The position numbers and the translations under genes are program-made. From positions 21,185,375-21,249,374 of the forward strand of contig NC_035436.2 in NCBI RefSeq assembly GCF_002127325.2: a stretch of DNA of 64,000 nucleotides. Reading direction: 5' to 3'. This stretch comes from Helianthus annuus. Lineage: Eukaryota > Streptophyta > Magnoliopsida > Asterales > Asteraceae. The notes beneath the pieces are model-generated. The model was given only the letters and a program-made list of their open reading frames with translations, searched no databases and was not told the DNA's origin. This document shows, piece by piece, positions 47,097 to 59,200 of the stretch; positions within the stretch are counted from its first letter, which is position 1, and the number at the start of each line of letters is the position of its first letter.

Positions 47097-49029
47097 GTTT
47101 TGGTATATACTATCTCGTAAAAATGCCTAAAAGGCGATTTGGAGCCATTTCCGGGTTCTTAAAGAAAAGCTGATATTTTTATAATTGCAGAAGGCTCAAA
47201 ATAATATATTTATCATAACAAATCAGTAGAAAAAGGTTTGAGGTCAAAAGGATTTATAAAACTCATTTTATAGCCTAAAAAGGCCATAACCGGCAATTAC
47301 CGACATAAGCTTAGAACTCTAAGTTATGCTCAGCCTAAAAATAAATAAAAATCTCTAAAATTCCTGAAATATTATTATATATCAGTGGGTATAAAGTTTT
47401 GATATAAAATTTGGTTTTAGTTAGGCTATATGCTAATTAATTACTAAGAAAGCTTCTAATTACGCTAATGAGCATAACTCTTAATCTAGACCTCCAACTG
47501 ATGTCAAATTTTAGATACAAGTTTATATAATCAGTAACTAAGATGTCTACCCTTTTATATTTTCAAAAATCTCATTTCATTGACATTTGGGTATAATGGT
47601 CAACATATGGGCATTTAACGGAAACATGTATGTGAATAAGATACCTAATGAACCAAGTTGTATAATCATAGGGGAATATACTAATAGGTAAATAGGTTCA
47701 AAAGAAGCTCTAAGGCAATTCTAATCTTGACTAAAACGGGTCAGAACTGAAAGTCAAAGAGAAAGTCAAACTATGCGACTTTCGGTTCCAAACCGGGTCT
47801 AAACAGAATGTTGTCGAGTTGAACATGTTGGGACATGTTCTTACATTAGTTACCAAGTTATATTGATGATCAAATAGGTTGCATGTATCCTACATTGCTA
47901 ATTATGAGTTAATTTGGATTTAAGCATTCTGTTGACTTTTTAAAGTAAGCTTTGACTCGACAATTAACATGGTTAGAGTGGGAATCTGGAAATACCCTTT
48001 TAAGGGTTTGTTACCCACATAATTACCTACTTAAAGGTATTTTTAATTCGAGATATCACTGAGTAATTATGGACTAATCTCGAAGTCAAACCTTAATTAC
48101 GATAGTTTGACTTTTAGCTAATTAACTAAGCTAAAATGGATTAAGGAGCTTAAGATCAAGACATGGAAGTCTAGGATGGTTACAAGATCACCCCAGGTGT
48201 CCCTAATAGGCTAAATACTGCCTAGCAAGTCCCTTGTTTCAAAAACCATCCATTTAAGTTGGTGTAACAGGCTGAACAGGCAGCTGTCCAAAACCTGATG
48301 CCAGCGATAGCCTTACGGACCGTAAGCCTAAGCTCTTGCGGTCCGTATGCTTCTCTTGCGGACCGTATGCTGAAGCAGTTACGGTCCGTAACCGACCCTT
48401 GCTGAAATCCCCAGGTACCCTCCTTACGGACCGTAAGCCCTGGGCCTTGCGGTCCGTATCTGATGACCAGAGGACAAAAATTTTGTAAACTTTAAGCTTT
48501 TGACCATGCACCATTTTCTAATCCGAATCTCATGCACTTTCTGCAATGTAGGGACCATCTTGCTCAGCCTTTGCATGTCTAGCATGCTCTTATAACTTTG
48601 GCATCTTGTAAAGACTTAAAGTGACGGAATTACCAAGAACAAGTCTTGGATTCTCATAATTTAAGATCTTGCTTAATTATATTATTTCCAACTTCCTTTT
48701 ACAAGGATTTAATTCAGGACCCTTCTTGTAGTAACATTCTTAATAATCTAATTTCCATATAAAGGATGGAATTTTATTTATTTAGAAACAACCGGTTAAT
48801 ATATCAGATGTTTATCAAACGATTTAAGGATCTTGGGATTTACAAATTTGGGTCGTTCAGAGGTGTTTTAATAACATGTCACCCTTGGGTCGTTCAGAGG
48901 TATTTTAATAACATGACGCCCTTTTTAAAATCCTACCATACATCTTTATATTGATTCGGGTTCCTGACACGTTTGTCCCACATGACACGTGTCTTTATTT
49001 TATTGGGCAGGAATTTTCGAGGTGTTACA
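45477..49029 (-). repeat. E4 3' LTR (left copy) with promoter deletion
   Basis: It lacks 153 bp present at 58729-58881 of the other LTR, including the TATA box; the junction is at 48146/48147 with AAGG microhomology. It also has a (TA)n expansion near 47021-47092 where the other copy has only a few repeats. TTACGGACCGTAA palindromes lie near 48310-48465. Confidence 0.93.
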
Positions 49030-49050
49030 TCCTCACCCCCTGAAAAGAAA
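49030..49050 (-). promoter_or_regulatory. E4 polypurine tract
   Basis: On the minus strand TTTTCAGGGGGTGAGGA directly precedes TGTAACACCTCG, the LTR start. Nearly the same as in E2. Confidence 0.85.
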
Positions 49051-49065
49051 TCTCGACCTCGAGAT

Positions 49066-52000
49066 TTATTGAAATAATTGAGGGTATTTTTCTTTCATTG
49101 TGGATTCTAACTCCCACGTATAATCGGGACCTCTACGGTCGTCCCATTTGACCTTGACAATAGGCACATACTTCATTCGAAGCTTCTTTACCTGTCGATC
49201 CTCAATTGACACAGGTTTTTCCACAAATTTCAAGCTCTCGTCTATATGTACATCTGTGTGTGGTATGACTAGTGATTCATCAGCTAGACATTTCTTCAGA
49301 TTGCAGATGTGGAACACATTGTGAATACCACTGAGCTCTTCAGGTAAGTTCAACTTATAAGCCACTGATCCTACATATTCGATGATCTCGAATGGTCCTA
49401 TATATCTTGGGCTCAACTTACCTTTCTTACCAAATCGCATCACCCCCTTCCAGGGTGATACTTTGAGCAAAACTTTATCACCAACCTCGAACTTGAGGGG
49501 TTTTCGCCTTTTATCCGCATAGCTCTTCTGCCTATCTCGGGCAGCTTTCAGGGGGTCGCGAATCTGGACAATCTTGTCCGTTGTCTCAAAGACTAAATCA
49601 GGACCTGATAATTGAGTGTTTCCTACTTCTGCCCAACAGATGGGCGTTCTGCACTTTCTACCATATAGTGCCTCAAAAGGCGCAGCCTGAATGCTAGTAT
49701 GGTAGCTATTGTTGTAAGAGAACTCGACCAAAGGTAGATGCCTATCCCATCTACCTCCTAAGTCAATCACACATGCACGCAGCATGTCTTCCAAAGTCTG
49801 GATAGTACGCTCACTCTGCCCATCCGTCTGAGGATGATAAGCTGTAGTAAAATTCAATTGCGTACCCAGAGACTGTTGGAAACTCTTCCAAAAATGCGAA
49901 GTGTATCTAGTATCCCTATCAGAGATAATAGACACTGGTACCCCATGCAGAGATACGATTTTATCAACATACAGTTGGGCCAACATGTCCGAACTGTAAG
50001 TTTCCTTAATGGGTAGGAAATGTGCTGACTTAGTCAGTCTATCAACTATCACCCAAATAGTGTCATTTCCCTTTTGTGTCTTAGGCAACTTGGTTATGAA
50101 ATCCATCGTCACCATTTCCCATTTCCAGGTGGGAATTTCAGGCTGTTATAGCAAACCTGACGGCTTCTGATGCTCAGCCTTGACTTGAGCGCATGTCAGA
50201 CACTTGGCTACATGGGCAGCTATAGACTTCTTCAAGCCTATCCACCAATAATTTGCCTTCACATCCTGGTACATCTTATCCGCACCAGGATGAACGGAAT
50301 ATCTGGAACTGTGGGCTTCCTGAAGGATAACGTCACGAAGACCTCCATAAAAAGGAACCCATATCCTTCCATTTAATCTCAGAATTCCGTCTTTGCCGTA
50401 GGATAACTGTTCTACAGTTACTCCTAGCTTTTCGTTAGGATAGTTAGCTTCTGACACAGCTTCCTTCTGTGCAGCTAACAATCTTTCATTCAGACCGTTC
50501 TTGATTTCAATGCTCTTGGCATTGATCCTTATTGGTTTCACTCTTTCTTTTCTGCTCAAGGCATCTGCGACTACGTTGGCCTTGCCTGGATGGTATCTTA
50601 TTTCACAGTCATAATCGTTCAGAGTTTCCATCCAACGTCGCTGCCTCATATTTAAATCTTTCTGATTGAACAGATGCTGAAGGCTTTTGTGATCAGAATA
50701 GATCACACACTTAGTTCCATATAGATAATGCCTCCATAGCTTTAGTGAAAATACAACGGCACCCAACTCCAAATCATGGGTGGTGTAATTCTTTTCATGC
50801 ACTTTTAACTGTCGTGAAGCATAGGCAATGACCTTGCCTTTTTGAATTAACACACAACCCATCCCGGTGTGTGATGCATCACAGTAAACTACAAATTCAT
50901 CAATTCCATCAGGCAATGTCAGTACAGGAGCATTGCTCAACTTCTGCTTTAAAATATCGAAGGATTCTTGCTGCTTAGGCCCCCAGTTAAACTTGCTATT
51001 CTTGCGAGTGAGAAGAGTCAGGGGTGCTGCAATTCTTGAGAAATTCTCGATGAATCTCCTGTAATATCCTGCCAGTCCTAAGAAGCTGCGAATCTCCGTA
51101 GGCGTCTTTGGCTCCTGCCAATTCATGACAGCTTCAACCTTAGCGGGATCTACTTGGATACCACGCTCACTGACTACATGTCCAAGGAATTGGACTTCTC
51201 GTAGCCAAAATTCACATTTAGAGAATTTGGCATAGAGCTTTTCTTGATGAAGCAACTTGAGAATACATCGAAGATGCTTCTCGTGGTCAGCTTGGCTTTT
51301 CGAGTAGATGAGGATGTCATCGATGAAGACAATGACAAATTTATCCAAATAAGGCTTGCAGACACGATTCATGAGATCCATGAATGCGGCAGGTGCATTA
51401 GTGAGCCCAAAAGGCATCACTAGGAACTCGTAATGACCATAACGAGTCCTAAATGCAGTCTTGTGCACATCTTCATCCTTGACTTTCAATTGATGATAGC
51501 CTAACCTTAAATCGATCTTAGAAAAGTAGCTCGCTCCTTGAAACTGATCGAACAGATCGTCGATCCTGGGCAAAGGATACCGATTCTTTATAGTAACCTT
51601 GTTAAGCTCACGGTAATCGATGCACAAACGCATCGAACCATCTTTCTTCTTGACGAACAAGATTGGTGCTCCCCATGGAGACGAATTGGGTCTAACAAAA
51701 CCTTTGGCTAGTAGATCATCTAGCTGTGTTCTCAATTCCTTCATTTCCGTTGGTGCCAATCTATATGGTGCTCTTGCAACTGGTGCAGCTCCTGGAATGA
51801 CGTCGATTCTGAATTCCACTTGTCTATCTGGTGGCAACCCAGGTAGTTCCTCCAGGAAAACTTCAGGGTAGTCAGAGATGACTGGAATGTCTTCAATCCT
51901 GTGTTTTTCCTCACCAATGGTTACCTGTGCCATATAAATGACACAACCCTTCTTCAAACATCTGGATGCTTTGAGCATAGCCACCTGCTCAGGAAATCCA

Positions 52001-53634
52001 TGCTGAGTATCTCCCTGAATGGTAAGTGGTTCACCAGACGGAGTCTTGATCACCACTTGCTTCTTGTTGCACACTATCTGAGCTTGGTTATGCGATAACC
52101 AATCCATGCCTATTACTATGTCAAAACCAGCTAGCTTAAAGGGTAACAGGGACAAAGGAAAAGAGTGGTTCCTAATGGATATGACACACCCATCTAACAC
52201 AGTCGAGACTGTTTCCATAGTTCCATCAGCTAATTTTACCTCATAATTTACACTTAAAGCTTTAACAGGCAATTTTAACAACTCACAAAACTTACTATCC
52301 ACAAAGGATTTATCCGCTCCAGAATCAAATAATACTCTTGCGAATACATCATTAATGAGAAACGTACCGGTTATGACGTTGTCGTTCTGGATGGCCTCTT
52401 GAACATTCATCTGAAAGACCCTGGCATTGGTCTTTTTCCCATCCTCAGCTTTCTTTGCCAGTTTTGGGCAGTTGGTCTTGATATGCCCTTTTTCATTGCA
52501 ACTATAACAAGTTGCATCCTTTAGTTTCTTGCACTCAAGAGTCCTATGCTCAGAGGACTTACAGATCCCACACGCCTTCGGCTGGGATTTCTGTTCATAC
52601 CTGCACCTCCCGAAATGGTGCTTCTTGCAAACCTTGCACTTGGGCTTATCGCCCGACTGTTGATCACCCTTCTTGGTCTCAGACCCCTTCTTGTGGTCAC
52701 GGTTCCCCCTATGCTTCTTGCTTGACCGACGTGAATTATCATCTTCACGTTTTATTTTCTCGGTGTCAGCATTTCTCAGTGATCTCTGTCTCACTGCATC
52801 CAGAGTAAGAGACAAAGATATATCAGCTACAGATCTAAATGTAGCGGGCCGAGAGGCCTTTACGCTAGCTTTGATTTCTGGGGCCAGACCCCCAATAAAG
52901 CGCGCGATCCTTTTGGGTTTCGGGGTTACCAGGTACGGAACCAATCTGGACAGGGTGTTGAAACTTGTGAGATACGCCTGGCAATCCAGGTTCTTCATGA
53001 CCAGCGATAGGAAATCAGATTCTATCTTTTCAACCTCGTGCTGAGGGCAGTAGTTTTCTTTGATAAGAGCAACAAATTGCTCCCAAGACATGTTGTACAA
53101 AGCAACTTTTCCAGAGGCTTGAACCAATGACCTCCACCACGCTAGGGCTTCACCCTTAAATGACTGGGATGCAAACTTTACCATGTCCCTCTCAGCACAA
53201 CCACTAATGTCCACAACAGTGTCCATTTCATCCAGCCAAGTCATGCAGTCGACTGCCCCTTTCTCCCCAGTAAAATCCCGGGGTTTACAAGACACAAAAT
53301 ATTTATACGTGCAACCCTTAGCACGTGGGGCATCATCAAACACAATCTTCTTGGGGTGAACACTGTTCTCATTTGAAGAATGTCTATCATCATCCTTCTT
53401 AGACTTGGGTTGGACAGAGGGTGGCTTGCTGTGACCCCCCGAATGAGTCTTTGGCTTGGCGTGCGGTGTAGACAGAGTCCTACTGCGAGTCTCACTATAC
53501 TCACTGTTCTATCGATCCAAGGCCCTTGTAACTGCATTATCCACTAATGCCTGAAGCTCCGCTCCAGTTAACTGTATTCTGGCATTTTCGTGGTTTTCCA
53601 CCGGATGGCTATTCACTTCATCCGACCCAGCCAT
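49066..53634 (-). pseudogene. E4 gag-pol polyprotein, one frame with two premature stops
   Basis: The start at 53634 (MAGSDEVNSHP) matches E2. The frame covers 1,523 codons to 49066 in one phase. Approximate residues: Gag capsid 105-250; zinc knuckles 335-400 ([22 protein letters not shown]); protease with [10 protein letters not shown] near 435; reverse transcriptase 560-800 with catalytic FIDDIL near 772; RNase H from VVYCDAS near 919; integrase HHCC about 1108-1148 and core about 1178-1285 ([22 protein letters not shown]); chromodomain-like tail about 1465-1520 ([15 protein letters not shown]). Stops: TAG at 53509-53511 and TAA at 50146-50148, each one C-to-T step from a Gln codon. Catalytic residues all look intact. 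Gag and Pol share one frame, as is usual in chromoviruses. Confidence 0.96.
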
Positions 53635-54629
53635 GTAGCTTCAATTGCTACATATAAATAATGGGCAAGGTTTTATATAAAGGTTTTTTACAGTATTTTA
53701 TATTTTATTAACCATGGTTTTAAATTGCCATTTTAGGTTAATTTGTTAAAATTTTAGGATCTTTATTATTATTACCCTAAAATATATTAATAATAGCACA
53801 TAAGGCCTAGTCACAAGGACAATTTATTTTAATTATAAACCAGGAATTTTCAAAATCCCGGTATTCAGGTTTGAATCACAGTTCATCACCTTTTATCAAC
53901 AGGGAATCATAAGCTACCACTGTTTTTTTAGTCCCAGAGGACATTTAATTATTGCCCATAGGCACTTCGCCTTTAAGAGGTGGTTATATAATTAAGGGAA
54001 TTTAAATTAACCCTTTTTAAAGGTTGGCCTGTGTGACTTTACTGATTCACAGTTTGCCAAGAATGTTAACACACTAACAGATGTTAACAATAATTGGAAT
54101 CTATTATGTGGGTTCTACCATCTTGGCCATGTCTGCAACAACATATAGGCTAGGTTTTACCTCTAAGATTCTTTTAATAATTAACGCAGAATAGTCCTAA
54201 ATTGAGATGTTAATATGGATCTTAATCTAATTATGCAACTACCATCTTGGCCTTGTTTGATGAAAACATAGGGCTAGGTCCCTGTTCTTTTTAGATTTTA
54301 CCATTTTAATATAATGGCAGATCTTTTATTATTTTCATTTATTTCATGTTTTGCACACATAATTAATAATAATAATTAAAATGAAAATTAAACTAGAACA
54401 TCTCATCAATTGTTTAAACAAGTACATCATTTGCCCTAAACGGGACTTCTACGAAAATAAATGCCCACGCAGGGGCGGAAAAACAAAACAAACCCACGCA
54501 GGGGTCAGCTAAAAGACATGCCCACGCAGGGGCAGAATACAAAATGACAAGCCCACGAAGGGGCTGAGCACTGAAGCAAAAAGTCCACGTAGGGACTTGA
54601 TTATATAAAAATAAAATAAACAAAGGTCT
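53635..54629 (-). other. E4 non-coding segment between extra ORF and gag
   Basis: AT-rich and free of genes. It carries the hairpin array (54433-54598) at the end nearest the extra ORF. A minus-strand frame at 54414-54623 only reflects the repeats. Confidence 0.7.
54433..54598 (-). repeat. E4 tandem hairpin array with covarying stems
   Basis: Six units. Plus-strand stems: CCC/GGG (54433-54446, loop TAAAC); GCCC/GGGC (54463-54476); ACCC/GGGT (54492-54505); TGCCC/GGGCA (54519-54534); AGCCC/GGGCT (54550-54565); AAGTCC/GGACTT (54581-54598). Loops: ACGCAG three times, then ACGAAG and ACGTAG. Stems vary by paired changes; loops are almost constant. On the element RNA the loop reads CUGCGU. Confidence 0.85.
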
Positions 54630-55851
54630 TCAATGACCCCTTCTCTTGGACTTCCCTTTGAGTAGGTCCGACAGACCCTTGAAGAAGCCCTCGGTTGCTT
54701 TCCTGTACCGTTCGGATTTCCTCTTCACAGTGGTCCAATCTATCGAGGACCTATTGCTGGCGCTCCGGCGGGATCAGCTGCGGCTGCGGCGGCTGATACA
54801 GAGGTTGAGGAGGTGGCGGATGCTGGTACCCATAAGTTGGGTAACCAGTGGTCCAAAGGCCTCCATAAGGTCCCTCTGGGTGACGGGCATTGTAGTCCCA
54901 TGCCTCCTGGTATGGGTCCACATTGGCGTAGTCATAATGCGTGTGAGCCGGCTGATCAAAAGGGTTGTACGCCGAAGAACCGGCGTAGGCAGGGATTGGG
55001 TTGTCAAAACCCACTGGGGGCGCCATAGGCGCAGAGTTGATCTCTTGAACGGGGTTTGATTGACCCCTTATCTGTGGTTCTTCTTCTTCCTGTAGTGGCG
55101 GATAGTGACTGCCACTCGATGGTTAGGGTGTGCTGATGCGGACACCCCCTTGCACGGACATCCGTGCGTTAGACCTTCTCCGCCTCGGTGGCTCCGGAGG
55201 CGGCTGCTGTTCCACTGGTGGTGGTGGTGGCGGAGTGACTGCCACAAATCGATGATCCTCGAAGGGATCCTGCTGCTGCTGCTACTGGTATGGGGACGAG
55301 TGCTCCGAGGGTGTGAAATACCACTCGTACTGGGCGAACCTCGCCTGGTAGCTTTTAGGACCGCAGTAAGGCGATCCGTGGAAACATGACCCATCGGAAA
55401 TCTCAATGGGGTGGTTCGGTGTTCCGGACGCAGGCTCCACGGGATCCGTGTCTTCGTCCATGTCGTCCGCATGATCCCCTGAGAAATGATCCTCGGGTCC
55501 TAGTGGGTTAAAACCCACGGGTTCTTGAAAGATATTAGCCGGGTTGAACCGGCTCTGGATGACAGGTGAAGGGTCACCATAAGAATGGTGAGAGTTCGAT
55601 CTTTGCAAAAGTATAAAAGAAGGTGGTTGGTTGTTGGGCTCATTCTCCGAGTGGGGCCCAAATGAATGCAAGTATGAAGGTGAAGAACTGAGGGAAACCG
55701 ACCGCCTCCCGGGTTCGACGTAGATCCTCCATGGCTCCTGCGGGCTCGTACTCATGGTAATTGACGGCGTTCGCCGGTGCGATGGTCCGGCCTCGTGATC
55801 ATGACCCGTAACTGGGCCTTTGCCTCGGCCTCTTAAAAATCTCGGCGGCAT
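54630..55851 (-). pseudogene. E4 extra ORF upstream of gag, homologous to that of E2
   Basis: The start at 55851 (MPPRFLRGRGKGP) matches the E2 ORF, and both are about 400 codons long. Shared landmarks in order: GRG basic start, AGPSHRRTPS, SVSLSSSPS, an acidic patch (DDMDEDTD), GTPNHPIEIS, WYFTPS, a PPPPPP run, RRRRSNARMSV, GFDNPIPAYAGSS, a Pro/Gln/Tyr-rich part, a short coiled coil and a basic helix ending at 54630. Breaks: stops at 55282-55284, 55123-55125 and 54751-54753, and a 1-base shift near 54689. No known domain is recognised. Conservation of the landmarks between two diverged elements argues that it once encoded a protein; its role is unknown. The stop lies 32 bp before the hairpin array. 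Confidence 0.75.
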
Positions 55852-56031
55852 ATTTGACCTGCAAGCATGGTTAAGATAACGACCAATATATAAATAAATA
55901 AAAGACCGAACAAATCAAAAATAAAACAGAGTTTGTCCTATGTTCGTTGTCTAGACTCGGAACTCGAGGAATGTGCAAATTCGTGCACTGAGATTAAACA
56001 CAAAAGGCTAGTGTTTAAATCACTCAGTTTT
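55852..56031 (-). other. E4 leader before the extra ORF
   Basis: An untranslated leader of 180 bp. The part next to the primer-binding site is similar to E2 (AGTGTTTAA, ATTAAACACAAAAGG). Confidence 0.6.
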
Positions 56032-56044
56032 GGCTCTGATACCA
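56032..56044 (-). promoter_or_regulatory. E4 primer-binding site (initiator tRNA-Met type)
   Basis: On the minus strand TGGTATCAGAGCC, a perfect 13-base match, three bases inside the LTR end. Confidence 0.92.
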
Positions 56045-58861
56045 ACCTGTCACACCCCTAATTTCCATGTGTCACCGGTGGGCCCGGTGGGGGAGTATCG
56101 TGACGTAGTTGATATCATCATAGTCAAACAACACAAATTATAATGCACAGCGGAAGCATAAAGATAGATTTATTTCAACCAAACAAAGTGTAATATTTAA
56201 GTATCACATTGTAGCTGAAATAGATCCACAGGCGGATCAAATTAAAAAGGAGAAAATGTTCAACAGATAATGGCATCCAAGCTTGCGAGACTCTAACGAT
56301 GCTAAGGAGTGGCCAGCCTATTACGTGTAGAACTTGCACTTAATCTTTTTGGGGAAAATACGTCAGTTTACACTGGTAAATACAATTTAACTGACTCATT
56401 TTGAAAACATTTTAAAAATTGATTTGAATGCACAAGGCACAAACTTTTATAATCTTGGGGATAATTAATCAAATCTAATCTTGTAAAAGAATTACATGTT
56501 CGTTATGCGTTCAGTCGCCCGGTTCGTGCCGGGTTTAAGGTTAATTGACACACCACATAGTATAAATCCACGGCGGGAAGCCAACGGTTATGCCTTAATA
56601 AATATGGACACATTGTCGGGTGTACGCCTACACCCGCGTGTCAAGGTCATGGCCATTTCGTAAAATGATGCCAAGGATATCCGGGACATGGTCATTAAAC
56701 TCCCAAAGGCGTAAAACAAACAAAGCCCATTTTTAAACGGGTCACATTGATAATACCCAACTACTAATGAGTAGGGGTCAATCGCCCGACCAATCGGTAT
56801 TTTATATACCGTACCCCAAGCCCGTATAAGGGAAAATAAGTTAAAAGTATTTACCTGAGCAAGTAATAACCACAACAAGCAAGTGCAAGTATCTTTTACT
56901 GGGTCTCCTATTCTGGAACGAAGGTTTATAATAACCTATTAGAATCCTAACGGGTCTTTAATATAGCCTAAGCTTAGAGCGGTTAGTCTCGAAGGATAAA
57001 TACGGTTTAATCGCATGGAAGGATTTTGAGACAAAGATGATACGGTTTGACCCGTAACGGGTCTTTAATCGCATGTGATTTAGAATCCTAACGGGTCTTT
57101 AATCGCATGTGATTTAGACCCAACAAGTTTGGAGACTTGTATGTTATGGGTAAACTAAATACATTCTGGATTTTGAGACAAAGATGATACGGTTTGACCC
57201 GTTTCGGCTAATATGCGTAAACTAGTTACATAAGCCGATCCGAACACGAAAGTGCGTAACGGGTAACCATATAAATCATATACAAGTTTCCTGAGATTAT
57301 ATGCACCAAATCTGTTGTGATATCAGTAAGATATGTCCAATTATGTCCCAAATGATTTTAAACTCAAATTACGCTTCATAAGGGCATTTTGGTCATTTTA
57401 AAGGGTATAAAGGAGTTGAATTAGCCATCTGAGTTATATATCTGAATAATTCAGTAAATATACTTAGTTTATCATGATATAACAGTATAGTATCAAATAT
57501 ATGTGAATTTTATTAACTATAGCCATCCTATGCACCGAAAGGGCATTTTGGTAAATTCACATAAGCCTAAAAGGTCAAAACTAGAAATCTGAGTTTCAAA
57601 CCTTAGTTTACTGTCATAATATAAAATTTTACTGAATATATCAGTAGATATCAACTCTTATATATATAAACTAGTTTTGATATATACTATGTCGTAAAAA
57701 TGCCTAAAAAGGCGATTTGGAGCCATTTCTGGGTTCTTAAAGAAAAGCTGATATTTTTATAATTCCAGAAGGCTCAAAATAATATATTTATCATAACAAA
57801 TCAGTAGAAAAAGGTTTGAGGTCAAAAGGATTTATAAAACTCATTTTATAGCCTAAAAAGGGCATAACCGGCAATTACCAACATAAGCTTAGAACTCGAA
57901 GTTATGCTCAGCCTAAAAATAAAATAAAAATCTTTAAAATTCCCAAAATATTATTAGATATCAGTGGGTATAAAGTTTTGATATAAAATTTGGTTTTAGT
58001 TAGGCTATATGCTAATTATGCTAATTAATTACTAAGAAAGCTTCTAATTACGCTAATGAGCATAACTCTTAATCTAGACCTCCAACTGATGTCAAATTTT
58101 AGATACAAGTTTATAATTCAGTAACTAAGATGTCTACCCTTTTATATTTTCAAAAATCTCATGGACATTTGGGTATAATGGTCAACATATGGGCATTTAA
58201 CGGAAACATGTATGTGAATAAGATACCTAATGAACCAAGTTGTATAATCACAGGGGAATATACTAACAGGTAAATAGGTTCAAAAGAAGCTCTAAGGAAA
58301 TTCTAATCTTGACTAAAACGGGTCAGAACTGAAAGTCAAAGCGAAAGTCAAACTATGCGACTTTCGGTTCCAAACCGGGTCTAAACAGAAAATTGTCGAG
58401 TTGAACATGTTGGGACATGTTCTTAAATTAGTTACCAAGTTATATTGATGATCAAACTGGTTGCATGTATCCTACATTGCTAATTATGAGTTAATTTGGA
58501 TTTAAGCATTCTGTTGACTTTTTAAAGTAAGCTTTGACTCGACAATTAACATGGTTAGAGTGGGAATCTGGAAATACCCTTTTAAGGGTTTGTTACCCAC
58601 ATAATTACCTACTTAAAGGTATTTTTAATTCGAGATATTACTGAGTAATTATGGACTAATCTCGAAGTCAAACCTTAATTACGATAGTTTGACTTTTAGC
58701 TAATTAACTAAGCTAAAATGGATTAAGGATGATTAGGATCACTTACAATGGTCCTAAATAGGATTAGAGACTTAATGAGATTTGCTTGCTGTCCAGAAAA
58801 GCTCCAGAGAATGCCTTGAGTGCAAATGAAAATGAACAAGTTCTTGTGTCACAACTCAAGT

Positions 58862-58871
58862 CCTTATATAG
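58862..58871 (-). promoter_or_regulatory. E4 LTR TATA box
   Basis: CTATATAAGG on the minus strand, in the U3-like part of the LTR. It is present only in the 5' LTR because the 3' LTR has lost this segment. Confidence 0.65.
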
Positions 58872-59044
58872 TGAACAAAGGAGCTTAAGATCAAGACATG
58901 GAAATCTAGGATGGTTACAAGATCACCCCAGGTGTCCCTAATAGGCTAAATACTGCCTAGCAAGTCCCTTGTTTCAAAAACCATCCATTTAAGTTGGTGT
59001 AACAGGCTGAACAGGCAGCTGTCCAAAACCTGCTGCCAGCAACA

Positions 59045-59200
59045 GCCTTACAGACCATAAGTCTAAGCTCTTGCGGTCCGTATGCTTCTCTTGCGGACCG
59101 TATGCTGAAGCAGTTACGGTCCGTAACCGACCCTTGCTGAAATCGCCCAGGTACCCTCCTTACGGACCGTAAGCCCTGGGCCTTGCGGTCCGTATCCGAT
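59045..59200 (-). repeat. TTACGGACCGTAA palindrome array in E4 5' LTR
   Basis: Six or so units of the form YTTRCGGWCCGTAW lie within about 150 bp, several fully palindromic with matched outer bases (C...G or G...C). The array also occurs in the left LTR (48310-48465), and the same word is in the fragment at 36467-36894. Confidence 0.8.

Noticed and set aside
54414..54623. 69-codon minus-strand frame over the E4 hairpin array
   Set aside because: Its protein pattern only mirrors the tandem repeats, and the equivalent E2 array does not encode the same protein.
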